Assembly: GCF_024171895.1 (NCBI RefSeq)
Contig: NZ_JAMTCQ010000008.1
Location: 744,001-808,000 of the forward strand
Direction: 5' to 3'
From: Prauserella halophila
GTDB lineage: Bacteria > Actinomycetota > Actinomycetes > Mycobacteriales > Pseudonocardiaceae
Length of the DNA stretch: 64,000 nucleotides
Below the pieces are notes generated by a model. That model made no database searches and was not told where the DNA came from. It was given only the letters and a program-made list of their open reading frames with translations. Made by a program: the position numbers and the translations under genes. The number at the start of each line of letters is the position of its first letter. Positions within the stretch are counted from its first letter, which is position 1. This document shows, in pieces, positions 54,173-64,000 of this stretch.

Positions 54173-54652
54173 ATGACCGAGCAGACGCGACTGGAACCCG
54201 GCGACACGGCCCCCGACTTCACCCTGCCCGACAGCGAGGGAAACGACGTCTCCCTCGCCGATTTCCGTGGCAGCGACGTCGTCGTGTACTTCTACCCGCG
54301 CGCGAGCACGCCGGGCTGCACCACGCAGGCGTGCGACTTCCGCGACAACCTGGCCCTGCTCGGCGACTCCGGCTACCGGGTGCTGGGCATCTCGCCGGAC
54401 AAGCCGGACAAGCTCGCCACCTTCGCCGGGAACGAGGGGCTGTCGTTCCCGCTGCTTTCGGACCCCGACAAGACCGTGCTCACCGCATACGGCGCGTTCG
54501 GGGAGAAGAAGAACTACGGCAGGATCGTGCAGGGCGTGATCCGCTCGACCTTCGTCCTCGACGGGGACGGCGTGATCGTGAAGGCGATGTACAACGTCCG
54601 CGCCACGGGCCACGTCGCGCGGCTGCTCAAGGAACTCGAGCTGGGCGGCTGA
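54173..54652 (+). CDS. bcp: Thioredoxin-dependent thiol peroxidase
   Basis: An atypical 2-Cys peroxiredoxin of the Bcp/PrxQ group. The peroxidatic and resolving cysteines lie in STPGCTTQACDFRDN, five residues apart, as is typical of the group. Length is 159 residues. It reduces hydrogen and organic peroxides in the cytoplasm with thioredoxin. The lipoprotein gene ends 41 bases upstream. A strong hairpin follows. Confidence 0.95.
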   Translation: MTEQTRLEPGDTAPDFTLPDSEGNDVSLADFRGSDVVVYFYPRASTPGCTTQACDFRDNLALLGDSGYRVLGISPDKPDKLATFAGNEGLSFPLLSDPDKTVLTAYGAFGEKKNYGRIVQGVIRSTFVLDGDGVIVKAMYNVRATGHVARLLKELELGG

Positions 54653-54711
54653 TTCCCTCGCGACGACCGGAGCCCGGGAACACGGGGTCGGCGCCGGTGC
54701 GGGTCTTTCGC

Positions 54712-54751
54712 CGTCCCGGCGCCCCGCGGAAGCACGCGGGGCGCCGGGACG
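54712..54751. terminator. Bidirectional terminator between bcp and rdgB
   Basis: A perfect 17-bp inverted repeat (54712-54728 and 54735-54751, arm cgtcccggcgccccgcg) with loop gaagca separates two convergent genes and ends five bases before the rdgB stop. Confidence 0.8.
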
Positions 54752-54755
54752 CGGC

Positions 54756-55370
54756 TCAGCCGGCTTCGGCGTACTCCTGCAGGTGCGGCAGCAACGAGCG
54801 CAGCGCCTTGCCCCGGTGCGACGCGGCGTCCTTGGCGGCGGGGTCGAGCTCGGCCGAGGTCCGCGTCTCGCCCTCGGGCACGAAGATCGGGTCGTAGCCG
54901 AATCCGTTGCTGCCGCGCGGCTCGCGGATGATCGTGCCGCGCCATTCACCGCGGACGACGATCTCCTTGCCATCCGGTACGACGAACGCGGCCGCGGACA
55001 CGAATCCGCCGCCCCTGCGCTCGTCCGGCACGTCCTGCAGCTGGCCGAGCACGAGCCGCAGGTTCGCCTCGTCATCGCCGTGCCGCCCTGCCCAGCGGGC
55101 CGACAGCACGCCGGGCATGCCGCCCAGCGCATCGATGCTCAGTCCGGAATCGTCGGCGATCGCAGGCAATCCGGTCGCCTTCGCGGCGTCGTACGCCTTG
55201 GCGACCGCGTTCTCCTCGAACGTCGCACCGGTCTCCGGAGCCTCCGCGAACTCCTCCACATCGGACAGTCCGAGCACCCGGACGTCGCTCAGTCCGCGCT
55301 TGACCACGATGCGCCGCAGCTCGTCGAGCTTGCCCGGGTTCCGGGTGGCGAGCAGGATCCGCGTGGTCAC
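54756..55370 (-). CDS. rdgB: XTP/dITP diphosphatase
   Basis: A Ham1/RdgB house-cleaning pyrophosphatase that removes inosine and xanthosine triphosphates. Motifs: [16 protein letters not shown] at the start, [20 protein letters not shown] in the middle, and [15 protein letters not shown] near the end. Length 204. Its GTG overlaps the rph stop by four bases, so it is translationally coupled to rph, as in mycobacteria. Confidence 0.96.
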   Translation of the reverse strand: MTTRILLATRNPGKLDELRRIVVKRGLSDVRVLGLSDVEEFAEAPETGATFEENAVAKAYDAAKATGLPAIADDSGLSIDALGGMPGVLSARWAGRHGDDEANLRLVLGQLQDVPDERRGGGFVSAAAFVVPDGKEIVVRGEWRGTIIREPRGSNGFGYDPIFVPEGETRTSAELDPAAKDAASHRGKALRSLLPHLQEYAEAG

Positions 55371-56149
55371 TTGGAGCCCTTCGACTTCTTGTCCGTGCGT
55401 GCCCGCTCGGGCAGCGTGCCGGGGTACGGCTCGGCGAGCGCCTCGGACTGCATGCGCGCGAGTTCGGCACAGCCCGCCTGCGCGAGGTCCAGCATTTTGT
55501 CCAATGTGGACCTCGTGAACGTGGCACCCTCACCGGTTCCCTGCACCTCGATGAGCGTTCCCGCGTCCGTGGCCACAACGTTCGTGTCGACCTCGGCGCG
55601 CGAGTCCTCCTCGTAGGGCAGGTCGAGACGCACCCGCCCGTCGACCACGCCGACGCTGATCGCCGACACCGTCGCCGACAGCGGTTTCGGGTCGGCGAGC
55701 TTGCCTGCGGCCTCGAGCCACGTGATGGCGTCGGCCAGGGCGACGTAGCCGCCGGTGATCGCGGCCGTGCGCGTGCCGCCGTCGGCCTGGATCACGTCGC
55801 AGTCGAGCTGAATCGTGTTCTCACCGAGCGCAGCCAGGTCGATGCACGAGCGCAGCGACCGGCCGATGAGCCTGCTGATCTCGTGGGTACGGCCGCCGAT
55901 CCGGCCCTTCACGGACTCCCGGCTGCTCCGCTCGTGCGTCGCGGACGGCAGCATCGCGTACTCGGCCGTGACCCAGCCGAGCCCGGATCCCGCCCGCCAG
56001 CGCGGCACGCCCTCGCTCACACTCGCTGCGCACAGCACCTTCGTGTCGCCGAACTCGATCAGTACCGATCCCGCGGGCCACTGCTGGAAGCCCCGGGTGA
56101 TCCGTACCTCGCGAAGCTGGTCGTCGTTCCTGCCGTCTTTTCGCACCAC
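55367..56149 (-). CDS. rph: Ribonuclease PH
   Basis: A phosphorolytic 3'-5' exoribonuclease that trims tRNA 3' ends. The start [20 protein letters not shown], the [20 protein letters not shown] stretch and [20 protein letters not shown] are all typical. Length 260, slightly above the usual 240 because of a charged C-terminal tail. It precedes rdgB in an operon with the MBL and murI genes upstream. Confidence 0.96.
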   Translation of the reverse strand: MVRKDGRNDDQLREVRITRGFQQWPAGSVLIEFGDTKVLCAASVSEGVPRWRAGSGLGWVTAEYAMLPSATHERSSRESVKGRIGGRTHEISRLIGRSLRSCIDLAALGENTIQLDCDVIQADGGTRTAAITGGYVALADAITWLEAAGKLADPKPLSATVSAISVGVVDGRVRLDLPYEEDSRAEVDTNVVATDAGTLIEVQGTGEGATFTRSTLDKMLDLAQAGCAELARMQSEALAEPYPGTLPERARTDKKSKGSK

Positions 56150-56188
56150 GGCGCCCGACCCTACAACCCGAGCGGCCCGGCGCGATCG

Positions 56189-56959
56189 CTAGACCTCGTA
56201 CACGTCGCCCTGGGTCACCACATCGATGTCGCCGCCGAACACCGCCCGCGCCTCGGCCAGCACCTCCGCGGCGTCGGTCCACGGCGCGATGTGCGTGAGC
56301 AGCAGCCTCCCGACGCCGGCACGCGCTGCCAGCCTGCCGGCCTGGGTGCCGGACAGATGCACCCCGGGCGGGCGGTCGGGGCTGTCGGTCCACGACGCTT
56401 CGGCCAGCAGCACGTCGGCTCCGCCCGCCAGTTCGTCGAGCTCGTCGCACGGCCCCGTGTCGCCGGTGTAGGCGAGCGTGCGCCCACCGTGCGACAGCCG
56501 GACGCCGAACGCGGGCGTCGGATGGTTCATCGGCACGGTCACGACGTCGAACGGGCCGAGCCGCCACGTGCCCTGCGACAGCGCATGGAAGTCGTAGACG
56601 TCGGACAGGTCCGCATCGCTGCGCTCGACCTCGTCGGCGGCGAACGCGTTGGCCAGCCGCACCGGAGCGTCCTCGGGCGCGTGCACCGGCAGCCGGCGCC
56701 GCGCCGGGTCGTACGGCGGCGCAGGGTGGTACCGGCGCAGCACGGTCAGCGCGGTCATGTCGGCACAGTGATCGGGGTGCAGGTGCGACAGCACGAGGGC
56801 GTCCACGTCGAACGGATCCCGCACGCCCTGCAGCTGCGCCAGCGTTCCGTTGCCCAGCTCGAGGCCGAGCACGAAACCGTCGGCCTCGACGACGTAGCCG
56901 GATGCCGCGCTGTTCGGCCCGGGAATGCTGCCCGAGCAACCGAGGATCGAGAGTCGCAC
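56189..56959 (-). CDS. MBL-fold metallohydrolase, Rv1339-like
   Basis: The metal motif HLHPDHCADMTAL (H-x-H-x-D-H) is present, with further ligands in YTGDTGPCDEL and LLTHIAPWTDA. In mycobacteria the protein at this syntenic position (Rv1339) has been described as an atypical cAMP phosphodiesterase. The same activity here is an inference from position and sequence pattern. The protein has 256 residues and no signal peptide. The GTG at 56959 starts the conserved RLSILGCSGSIPGPNSAASG. Confidence 0.9.
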   Translation of the reverse strand: MRLSILGCSGSIPGPNSAASGYVVEADGFVLGLELGNGTLAQLQGVRDPFDVDALVLSHLHPDHCADMTALTVLRRYHPAPPYDPARRRLPVHAPEDAPVRLANAFAADEVERSDADLSDVYDFHALSQGTWRLGPFDVVTVPMNHPTPAFGVRLSHGGRTLAYTGDTGPCDELDELAGGADVLLAEASWTDSPDRPPGVHLSGTQAGRLAARAGVGRLLLTHIAPWTDAAEVLAEARAVFGGDIDVVTQGDVYEV

Positions 56960-57029
56960 GACTCGTACCTTGCCACAGTCCGATCGGCCGATGCCCGCAC
57001 TACGTGGCGGCGAGCACGCCGAGCATGAC

Positions 57030-57092
57030 GATCACTACCGCGGCGCCGGTGATCACTGCCACGGCGCCGACGATCACTGCCGCGGCGCCGAC
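57030..57092. repeat. 21-bp tandem repeat, 3 copies
   Basis: Three 21-bp units beginning gatcactgccgcggcgccg lie between the murI stop and the start of the MBL gene. Units two and three differ by a single base. Confidence 0.85.
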
Positions 57093-57098
57093 GGTGGA

Positions 57099-57881
57099 TC
57101 AGGCGAGCGTCAGGGCCGGGCCGAACCCCATGAACCGGCCCGCGAGCCGGGCGAACCGCTCCTGGTCACCGGTGGCGTGGAAGACGTGCCGCGGCTCCTG
57201 TTCCGGCTCGGCCAGCAGGTCGTGCTCGGTGAGCAGGCGCACGACGTCCTTGGCGGTTTCCTCGGCGCTGGACACGAGCGTGACCTCCGGGCCCATCGCC
57301 AGCTGCAGCACGCCGGTGAGCAGCGGGTAGTGCGTGCAGCCGAGGATCAGCGTGTCGACGCCGTCGCGCGCGAGCGGTTCGAGATACCCCTGCGCCAGCC
57401 CGAGCACCTGCCGTCCCGACGTGATGCCGCGTTCGACGAAGTCGACGAACCGCGGGCAGGCCACGCTGGTGAGCTGCGCGTCGTGGGCGGCGGCGAACGC
57501 GTCGTCGTAGGCGCGCGAGCGGACGGTGCCCTCCGTGCCGATCATGCCGACGCGGCCGTTGCGGGTCGTGGCCACGGCGCGGCGCACCGCCGGCAGTACG
57601 ACCTCGACGACCGGGATGTCGTAGCGCTCGCGGGCGTCCCGCAGACAGGCCGACGAGGCCGTGTTACAGGCGATGACCAGCGCCTTCACCCCGTCGTCGA
57701 CGAGCCCGTCGAGGGCCTGCAGCGCCAGTTCACGGGCGCGCGCGATGGGCAGCGGGCCGTACGGGGCGTGCGCGGTGTCCCCGACGTAGCGCAGGCTCTC
57801 GGCGGGCAGCTGGTCGGCGACGGCGCGGGCGACGGTCAGTCCGCCGACGCCGGAGTCGAAGATTCCGATCGGGGCGCTCAC
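57099..57881 (-). CDS. murI: Glutamate racemase
   Basis: MurI makes D-glutamate for peptidoglycan. The two catalytic cysteines are in IACNTASSA and LGCTHYPLL, and the N-terminal [17 protein letters not shown] is typical. Length 260. The GTG start lies 36 bases after the stop of the rhomboid gene, in the same order as Rv1337-Rv1338. Confidence 0.96.
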   Translation of the reverse strand: MSAPIGIFDSGVGGLTVARAVADQLPAESLRYVGDTAHAPYGPLPIARARELALQALDGLVDDGVKALVIACNTASSACLRDARERYDIPVVEVVLPAVRRAVATTRNGRVGMIGTEGTVRSRAYDDAFAAAHDAQLTSVACPRFVDFVERGITSGRQVLGLAQGYLEPLARDGVDTLILGCTHYPLLTGVLQLAMGPEVTLVSSAEETAKDVVRLLTEHDLLAEPEQEPRHVFHATGDQERFARLAGRFMGFGPALTLA

Positions 57882-57917
57882 GTACTGCAGGCTATCCCGT
57901 AGCGGGTGTACCGCGGC

Positions 57918-58589
57918 CTATCCCGTGGCGGAACCGGCGCCGCCCGCCGTCTTCCGGTTCGCCGCCCGGTCGGCCTTCGCCGCCAGCCAGGCGGCCAGCA
58001 CACCGCCGAGCGCACCGAACAGGTGTCCCTGCCAGGAGATTCCGGCCTGGCCGGGCAGCACGCCCCACAGCATGCCGCCCCAGATCGCCAGCAGCACCGC
58101 CGCGACGGCGAGCTGCGCGAGGCTCCGGTTGAACACGCCCCGCACCAGCAGGAACGCCAGCCAGCCGAACGCGAGGCCGGACGCGCCGACGGTGATGTCA
58201 CCGGGAGCCGCGGTCAGCCACACGCCGAGGCCGCCGACCAGCCAGATCGTCGCCGTCACCATTACCCACTGGCCGATGCCGCCCGCCATCGCGAGGAACG
58301 CGAAGACCAGCACCGGGACGGTGTTGGCCAGCAAGTGCGCCCAGCCGTGGTGCAGCAGCGGCGCCCACGCGATGCCGTCGAGCCCGCCGAGCGACCGCGC
58401 GACGATGCCGCCGTCGTCGAGCCGCGCAGGCAGGATGACGTCGATCAGCTCGATCACGTACAGCACGACGATGAACGCCAGCGCGACGATGCCCGCGGCG
58501 AGCGGTTTCGGCGGCAGGATCCGCTTGGCGAGCGGACGCGCCTGCTGTGCGTCACCGGCGCCGGGCGTGGGAACGGGCTGCATACTCAC
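57918..58589 (-). CDS. Rhomboid family intramembrane serine protease
   Basis: Six transmembrane helices are visible. The catalytic serine is in VGASGLAFGWLAFLL and the histidine in WQGHLFGALGGVLAAW; the HHGWAHLLANTVPVLVF stretch is typical of helix 2. It cleaves membrane proteins within the bilayer; the substrates are unknown. GTG at 58589 or ATG at 58583 may be the start. It is the first gene of the rhomboid-murI-MBL-rph-rdgB run. Confidence 0.93.
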   Translation of the reverse strand: MSMQPVPTPGAGDAQQARPLAKRILPPKPLAAGIVALAFIVVLYVIELIDVILPARLDDGGIVARSLGGLDGIAWAPLLHHGWAHLLANTVPVLVFAFLAMAGGIGQWVMVTATIWLVGGLGVWLTAAPGDITVGASGLAFGWLAFLLVRGVFNRSLAQLAVAAVLLAIWGGMLWGVLPGQAGISWQGHLFGALGGVLAAWLAAKADRAANRKTAGGAGSATG

Positions 58590-58719
58590 AGGTCCAGATT
58601 ACGTCTCGGAACCCCGGCCCGGCCTCGGTGACGACCCTGAAATCCGCCCGCCCGTCGCCCGTCCCTCGACAATGCGCTGCCGCGCACTGCACCTTCGCGT
58701 GTCCTGCACTCAGCACCGC

Positions 58720-58908
58720 GTGTTGCGCCTTCCAGGGCCCGTGTTGCGGGTTCCAGGGCCCGTGTTGCGGGTTCCAGGGCCCGTGTTGCGGGTTCCAGGG
58801 CCCGTGTTGCGGGTTCCAGGGCCCGTGTTGCGGGTTCCGGGGCCCGTGTTGCGGGTTCCGGGGCCCGTGTTGCGGGTTCCGGGGCCCGTGTTGCGGGTTC
58901 CGGGGACC
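58720..58908. repeat. 21-bp minisatellite, 9 copies
   Basis: Eight near-identical 21-bp units beginning gtgttgcgggttcc run from 58741 to 58908, preceded by one diverged unit at 58720-58740. Units one to four carry ttccaggg and later ones ttccgggg. The last unit ends in a changed base. The 58590-59084 gap otherwise holds no supported gene. The array is open in several frames because its length is a multiple of three. Confidence 0.95.
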
Positions 58909-59084
58909 GGGTCGGGCGGGTTCTGGTCCTCGCAACACCTTGCGGGTTCCGTGTCGGCACGAGCGCCCGCCGGCTGCCGCGGGGCCTACTCGCCGACCGT
59001 GAGCCCGGTGCCACGTGGCCGCCGCCGCGGAACCTGCGGACGTGACGACTCCTCCCGGCGCCGCCGGTCCGTAGGATCGCCGGC

Positions 59085-59711
59085 GTGCGTTTCCGGCCCG
59101 TCTCGTTCGACCGTCTCGTGACCGAACTCGCCGAACGGATCGGAGCCTCACCCACCGACCGGCACCCGGTCGTGGCGTTCGACGGCGCGGCGGGCGCCGC
59201 CGACCCGGCCGGACTCGCGGACGCCCTCGTCGACCCGCTGCGAGTCACGGGGCGCGAGGTACTGCGCGTGTCGACGTGGGACTTCCTGCGGCCCGCCTCG
59301 CTGCGGTTCGAACGCGGCCGCCACGACCCCGACACGCGATACGAGGACTGGCTCGACGTCGGAGCGCTGCGCCGCGAGGTGCTCGACCCGCTGCGGCCGG
59401 GCGGCACGGGCGAGGTGCTGCCGGCGCTGTGGGACGCCGACGCGGACCGGGCCTACCGGCGGCCGCGTACGGCGCTGCCCGGCGGCACGGTCGTGCTCGT
59501 CGACGGGGAACTGCTGCTCGGCCGCGGACTGGACTTCGACCTCACGGTCCACCTGTGGCTGTCACCCGCGGCGCTGACCCGCAAGCTGCCGACCGGCGAC
59601 CACTGGGCGCTGCCGGCGTACGAACGGTACGAGCGCGAGGTCTCCCCCACCGACACCGCGGACGTCCTCGTGCGCGTGGACCACCCGCGGAACCCGGCGG
59701 TCAAGGACTGA
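59085..59711 (+). CDS. Uridine kinase-like protein with degenerate P-loop
   Basis: The layout follows actinobacterial uridine-kinase-like proteins: HPVVAFDGAAGAADPAGLAD where the Walker A motif should be, then GRHDPDTRYEDWLDVGALRR and VVLVDGELLLGRGLDFDLTV. The Walker A glycines and lysine (G-x-x-x-x-G-K-S/T) are missing, so ATP binding in the usual way is doubtful. The GTG at 59085 begins the conserved sequence. It sits between the rhomboid and cysM blocks, which are adjacent in mycobacteria, so it looks like an insertion into conserved synteny. Confidence 0.8.
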   Translation: MRFRPVSFDRLVTELAERIGASPTDRHPVVAFDGAAGAADPAGLADALVDPLRVTGREVLRVSTWDFLRPASLRFERGRHDPDTRYEDWLDVGALRREVLDPLRPGGTGEVLPALWDADADRAYRRPRTALPGGTVVLVDGELLLGRGLDFDLTVHLWLSPAALTRKLPTGDHWALPAYERYEREVSPTDTADVLVRVDHPRNPAVKD

Positions 59712-59757
59712 ACACGACTGCGGTCCCGCCGGAAACCCGGCGGGACCGCAGTCGTGT
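59712..59757. terminator. Bidirectional terminator between kinase-like gene and cysM
   Basis: A perfect 21-bp inverted repeat (59712-59732 and 59737-59757) with loop aaac starts right at the stop of the plus-strand gene and ends 26 bases before the convergent cysM stop. Confidence 0.85.
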
Positions 59758-59783
59758 CGAAGCAGGATCGTGCGAGACCGTCG

Positions 59784-61629
<1,846 letters not shown>

Positions 61630-61721
61630 CTTACTGACTGAATGAAGTGCGTTCACAGTGTGAGACGACGGCTGTGGCCCATCCCTCCCGCAGGCGGCCA
61701 CTACCCGCCTGACCGGGGACG

Positions 61722-62753
61722 TCAGTCGCCGAAGGCCTCGGGCCAGAGATCACGGTAGGCCTGCAGGCCGCCCGCGGAGGTGGCGGCCACCATCCCGTGG
61801 ACCATCGCCCGCGTGAACACGTCAGCAGCCGCCGAGCACAGCCGGTCCAGCGCCGCGGCCCGCCGAGCCTCGTGCTGCCCGCCGAGCCTGCCCTCCTGTT
61901 CCGTCAGTTCCCGCGCACCCGTGGCCAGCGCGAACACGGTGTCCCCGTCGTACATCGTGTGCGAGGGCCGCACCGCGCGAGCCAGGCCGTCCTGCGCGGC
62001 GACGGCCAGCCTGCGCGCCTCGGCCTTCGACAGTTCCGCGTCGGTGGCGACCACGCCGATCGTCGTGTTCAGGTCGCCCCGCTCCACCCCGGCGCCGAGG
62101 TCGACAGCGCGGTGTGGCCACCGCACGAGGCCGAACTCGCCCGGTTGCCCGTGATCGGCGGCACGCGGCTCGCCCGTGCCGGCGCGCACCGCCTCTCCCG
62201 CAGCGTTGACCACGACCAGCACGCCGATCGTGAACTCGCCCACCCGCTCGCTCGCCGTGCCGACGCCGCCCTTCAGCGACCCGACCTGTGCGCCCGTGCC
62301 GGCACCCACCGTGCCCTGGGCGACCGGACCCGCGGTGGCCGCCTCACACGCGGCGTAACCGAAGGCCGCATCCGGACGGTTGCCCCAGTCGCCGCGGGGA
62401 AGGTCGAACACGACAGCGGCGGGCACGATCGGCACCACCTCGAACGGGCGGGTTCCCACGGGAAAGCCACGCCCCCGCTCACCGAGCCAGCGGACGACGC
62501 CGTCGGCGGCAGCCAGTCCGTAGGCACTGCCGCCGGACAGACAGATCGCGTCGACCCGCTGCACCAGATTCTCGGGCGCCAGCAGATCGGTCTCGCGCGT
62601 ACCCGGAGCTCCGCCACGCTGGTCGACCGCGGCGACGGCCTGCCCGGGCACGAGCACCGTGGTCGCGCCCGTGGCCCAGCCGCGACCGAGCCGCTGGTGA
62701 TGGCCGACGAGCACACCGGGCACGTCCGTGATCGCGTTGAACTCCCCCGGCAT
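61722..62753 (-). CDS. P1 family (DmpA/S58-like) peptidase
   Basis: A self-processing N-terminal nucleophile hydrolase related to aminopeptidase DmpA and nylon hydrolase NylC. The start NAITDVPGVLVGHHQ, the ICLSGGSAYGLAAADGVVRW stretch and the likely cleavage and nucleophile site in DLNTTIGVVATDAELSK are seen. Length 343. The same gene lies between DUF2017 and mec in mycobacteria (Rv1333). The physiological substrate is unknown. Confidence 0.93.
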   Translation of the reverse strand: MPGEFNAITDVPGVLVGHHQRLGRGWATGATTVLVPGQAVAAVDQRGGAPGTRETDLLAPENLVQRVDAICLSGGSAYGLAAADGVVRWLGERGRGFPVGTRPFEVVPIVPAAVVFDLPRGDWGNRPDAAFGYAACEAATAGPVAQGTVGAGTGAQVGSLKGGVGTASERVGEFTIGVLVVVNAAGEAVRAGTGEPRAADHGQPGEFGLVRWPHRAVDLGAGVERGDLNTTIGVVATDAELSKAEARRLAVAAQDGLARAVRPSHTMYDGDTVFALATGARELTEQEGRLGGQHEARRAAALDRLCSAAADVFTRAMVHGMVAATSAGGLQAYRDLWPEAFGD

Positions 62754-62777
62754 GACGGCCCTCCGCTCCTCGTCGCG

Positions 62778-63335
62778 CTATTCGGTGAGGGTCTGCACCA
62801 GGCTTTCCTGTACCCAGGTCACCCAGTGGTAGATACCCAGATGTGACGCACGGGGATCGTCCTCCGGCAGTTCCTCGGGCATCTCGTCGCCGACGTCCAG
62901 CGCTGTACCCAGGGCCAGGCGGACGTCGTTGAGCGCCGACACCCAGGCATCGGCCTGCTCGTAGGTGAGCTTGATGCTTCCGCCCTCGGGCGGAAGCGTG
63001 GTCAGCAGTTCCGCAGCGACGCCGAGCTTGGCCTCGAGCACCTCCGGCTCGTGCAGCGAACGCAGCGCGGCGGCCGAGTCGACGTCCTCCTGCGACGGCT
63101 GGTCGGGGTCGAGCCGGTGGAAGTCCGGAAGCAGCCTGCCCATCACCGGGTCGTCCGGGCCCTCCGACGGGCCGGTCTTGATGCCGGTGAGCTCCGCCAG
63201 CTCGTCCTGCGGCGCTTCCTCGACGCGGGCGCGGAGCATGTCGTCGATCTGGCCGACCAGGCCCCGCAACACGGCGGCCTCCTGCTGCTCGAACCCGCCG
63301 AGCACGCGCCCGCCCTTGCGCCGCCAGCTCTTCAC
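62778..63335 (-). CDS. DUF2017 family protein
   Basis: A mostly helical protein ([40 protein letters not shown]) of the DUF2017 family, always near clpS in actinobacteria. The GTG at 63335 overlaps the clpS stop (GTGA), so translation is coupled; an ATG at 63356 would overlap clpS more. 185 residues. Function is unknown; an adaptor role linked to ClpS is inference from context. Confidence 0.9.
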   Translation of the reverse strand: MKSWRRKGGRVLGGFEQQEAAVLRGLVGQIDDMLRARVEEAPQDELAELTGIKTGPSEGPDDPVMGRLLPDFHRLDPDQPSQEDVDSAAALRSLHEPEVLEAKLGVAAELLTTLPPEGGSIKLTYEQADAWVSALNDVRLALGTALDVGDEMPEELPEDDPRASHLGIYHWVTWVQESLVQTLTE

Positions 63336-63616
63336 GTCTGCTCCATCGTCGCCCACAGGCCCGCCGCGTGCAGTTTCGCGACGTCGCCTTCGACCTTCTC
63401 CTTGCTGCCCGAGGTGACGATCGCCCGACCCTTGTGGTGGACGTCGAGCATCAACTTCGTGGCGTGGTCACGGCTGTACCCGAACAGCTTCTGGAAGACG
63501 TACGTCACGTACGACATCAGGTTGACCGGGTCGTTCCACACGATCGTCTGCCACGGCTGGTCCCCGGCGCTGGTGCCCTCGCCGAGTGTCTGTTCGGCCT
63601 CGACCGGCGTCGTCAT
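63332..63616 (-). CDS. clpS: ATP-dependent Clp protease adaptor ClpS
   Basis: The conserved core [20 protein letters not shown] and [18 protein letters not shown] recognises N-end-rule substrates and delivers them to ClpAP/ClpCP. Ninety-four residues from the ATG at 63616; an ATG three codons earlier (63625) is possible. It is the first gene of the clpS-DUF2017-P1 peptidase-mec-cysO-cysM run. Confidence 0.95.
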   Translation of the reverse strand: MTTPVEAEQTLGEGTSAGDQPWQTIVWNDPVNLMSYVTYVFQKLFGYSRDHATKLMLDVHHKGRAIVTSGSKEKVEGDVAKLHAAGLWATMEQT

Positions 63617-63685
63617 GCCCTCCATGTTGGCACGCCCGCCGTAACGCCCCACCCGGAACCCCGCAAGTCCCGCGTCACCCGTGTC

Positions 63686-63716
63686 CGACGCCCCGAAGGG
63701 CACCTTCGGGGCGTCG
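63686..63716. repeat. Perfect 14-bp inverted repeat between clpS and pncB
   Basis: The arms cgacgccccgaagg (63686-63699) and ccttcggggcgtcg (63703-63716) flank the loop gca. A second, smaller hairpin of the same sequence family (tgcccttcggggca) follows at about 63731-63744. The flanking genes are divergent, so a terminator function is not obvious. Confidence 0.75.
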
Positions 63717-63885
63717 AGTGCCACGACGGTGCCCTTCGGGGCATCACCTCCCCCACCCGTCGGCCTACCCACCACCCCTCATCGACACGCCGGCGCGGGA
63801 CCGACACGCCGGCGCGGGATGCGCGCACCCCGGTGTCGGCACCCACGACGGTGGTGCCCACCCGCTCGCGGATAGGTTCTGCGGC

Positions 63886-64000
63886 ATGGAACAGATCGGC
63901 CCCAGCACGGCACTGCTGACCGACCACTACGAACTGACCATGCTCGGCAGCGCGCTCGCCGACGGGTCGGCCGACCGTGACTGCGTGTTCGAGGTTTTCG
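63886..64000 (+). CDS. pncB: Nicotinate phosphoribosyltransferase, 5' part
   Basis: Only 38 codons lie in the window: EQIGPSTALLTDHYELTMLG and ADRDCVFEVF match the N-terminus of PncB, which converts nicotinate to nicotinate mononucleotide in NAD salvage. It is divergent from clpS, as in mycobacteria. The gene continues past the right edge. Confidence 0.93.
   Translation, partial: MEQIGPSTALLTDHYELTMLGSALADGSADRDCVFEVF

Noticed and set aside
57925-59121. Plus-strand frame with RVPGPVL repeats across the minisatellite
   Set aside because: It overlaps the rhomboid gene in antisense, and its repeats arise from a 21-bp array that is open in several frames; no ribosome binding site or domain supports it.

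Overview
The window is high-GC (about 70 percent) actinobacterial DNA with many GTG starts. Gene content and order point to the Pseudonocardiaceae or a close relative. I infer this from the aceE - PucR-type regulator - fabD/fabH/acpP/fabF block and from the clpS - DUF2017 - P1 peptidase - mec - cysO - cysM - rhomboid - murI - MBL - rph - rdgB block, both of which resemble known Mycobacterium tuberculosis synteny. Nothing in the sequence settles the genus.

Layout. 0.6-9.1 kb: pyruvate dehydrogenase E1 (aceE), a FasR-like regulator and the FAS-II genes. 9.2-18.5 kb: DUF3145, a proline-rich membrane protein, a disulfide oxidoreductase, an Lsr2-like protein with a histone H1-like tail, the three-gene transhydrogenase operon pntAA-AB-B and yjbQ. 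18.9-29.3 kb: proS, yaaA, an amine/amino-acid oxidase, a DEAD-box helicase, a PIG-L deacetylase, a BioF-like protein lacking its PLP lysine, a FadD15-like ligase and an SDR. 30.2-40.6 kb: a membrane diguanylate cyclase, a phospholipase A2 fused to an acyltransferase-like membrane domain, an LCP protein, an XRE regulator, a divergent Baeyer-Villiger monooxygenase/TetR pair, an acidic-tailed protein and DUF3618.

40.7-46.4 kb is an accessory island next to an unusual tRNA gene with a UAG anticodon but a short variable loop. Its left part holds decayed genes: a 5'-truncated TPR regulator, a lower-GC orphan gene broken by frameshifts, and a remnant of a membrane glycosyltransferase. Its right part is a compact unit: XRE regulator, two small genes, an SCP1.201/DddA-like deaminase and an Imm1 immunity protein. 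The deaminase frame is interrupted by an in-frame amber codon 22 codons before what looks like its original end. 47.3-49.4 kb carries a second conflict-type locus: an EspC-like type VII secretion protein, a WXG-type effector with a Cys-His peptidoglycan hydrolase domain, and a small possible inhibitor.

49.5-64.0 kb: a membrane protein/small XRE pair with a clear operator, divergent DMT transporter and LysR, a nucleoside deaminase, a lipoprotein, bcp, then the conserved housekeeping block rdgB-rph-MBL-murI-rhomboid and cysM-cysO-mec-P1 peptidase-DUF2017-clpS, with the start of pncB at the right edge.

Two features recur. Convergent gene pairs are separated by long near-perfect hairpins (candidate bidirectional terminators). 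Short tandem repeats of 15-21 bp occur in many intergenic regions and in disordered protein segments.
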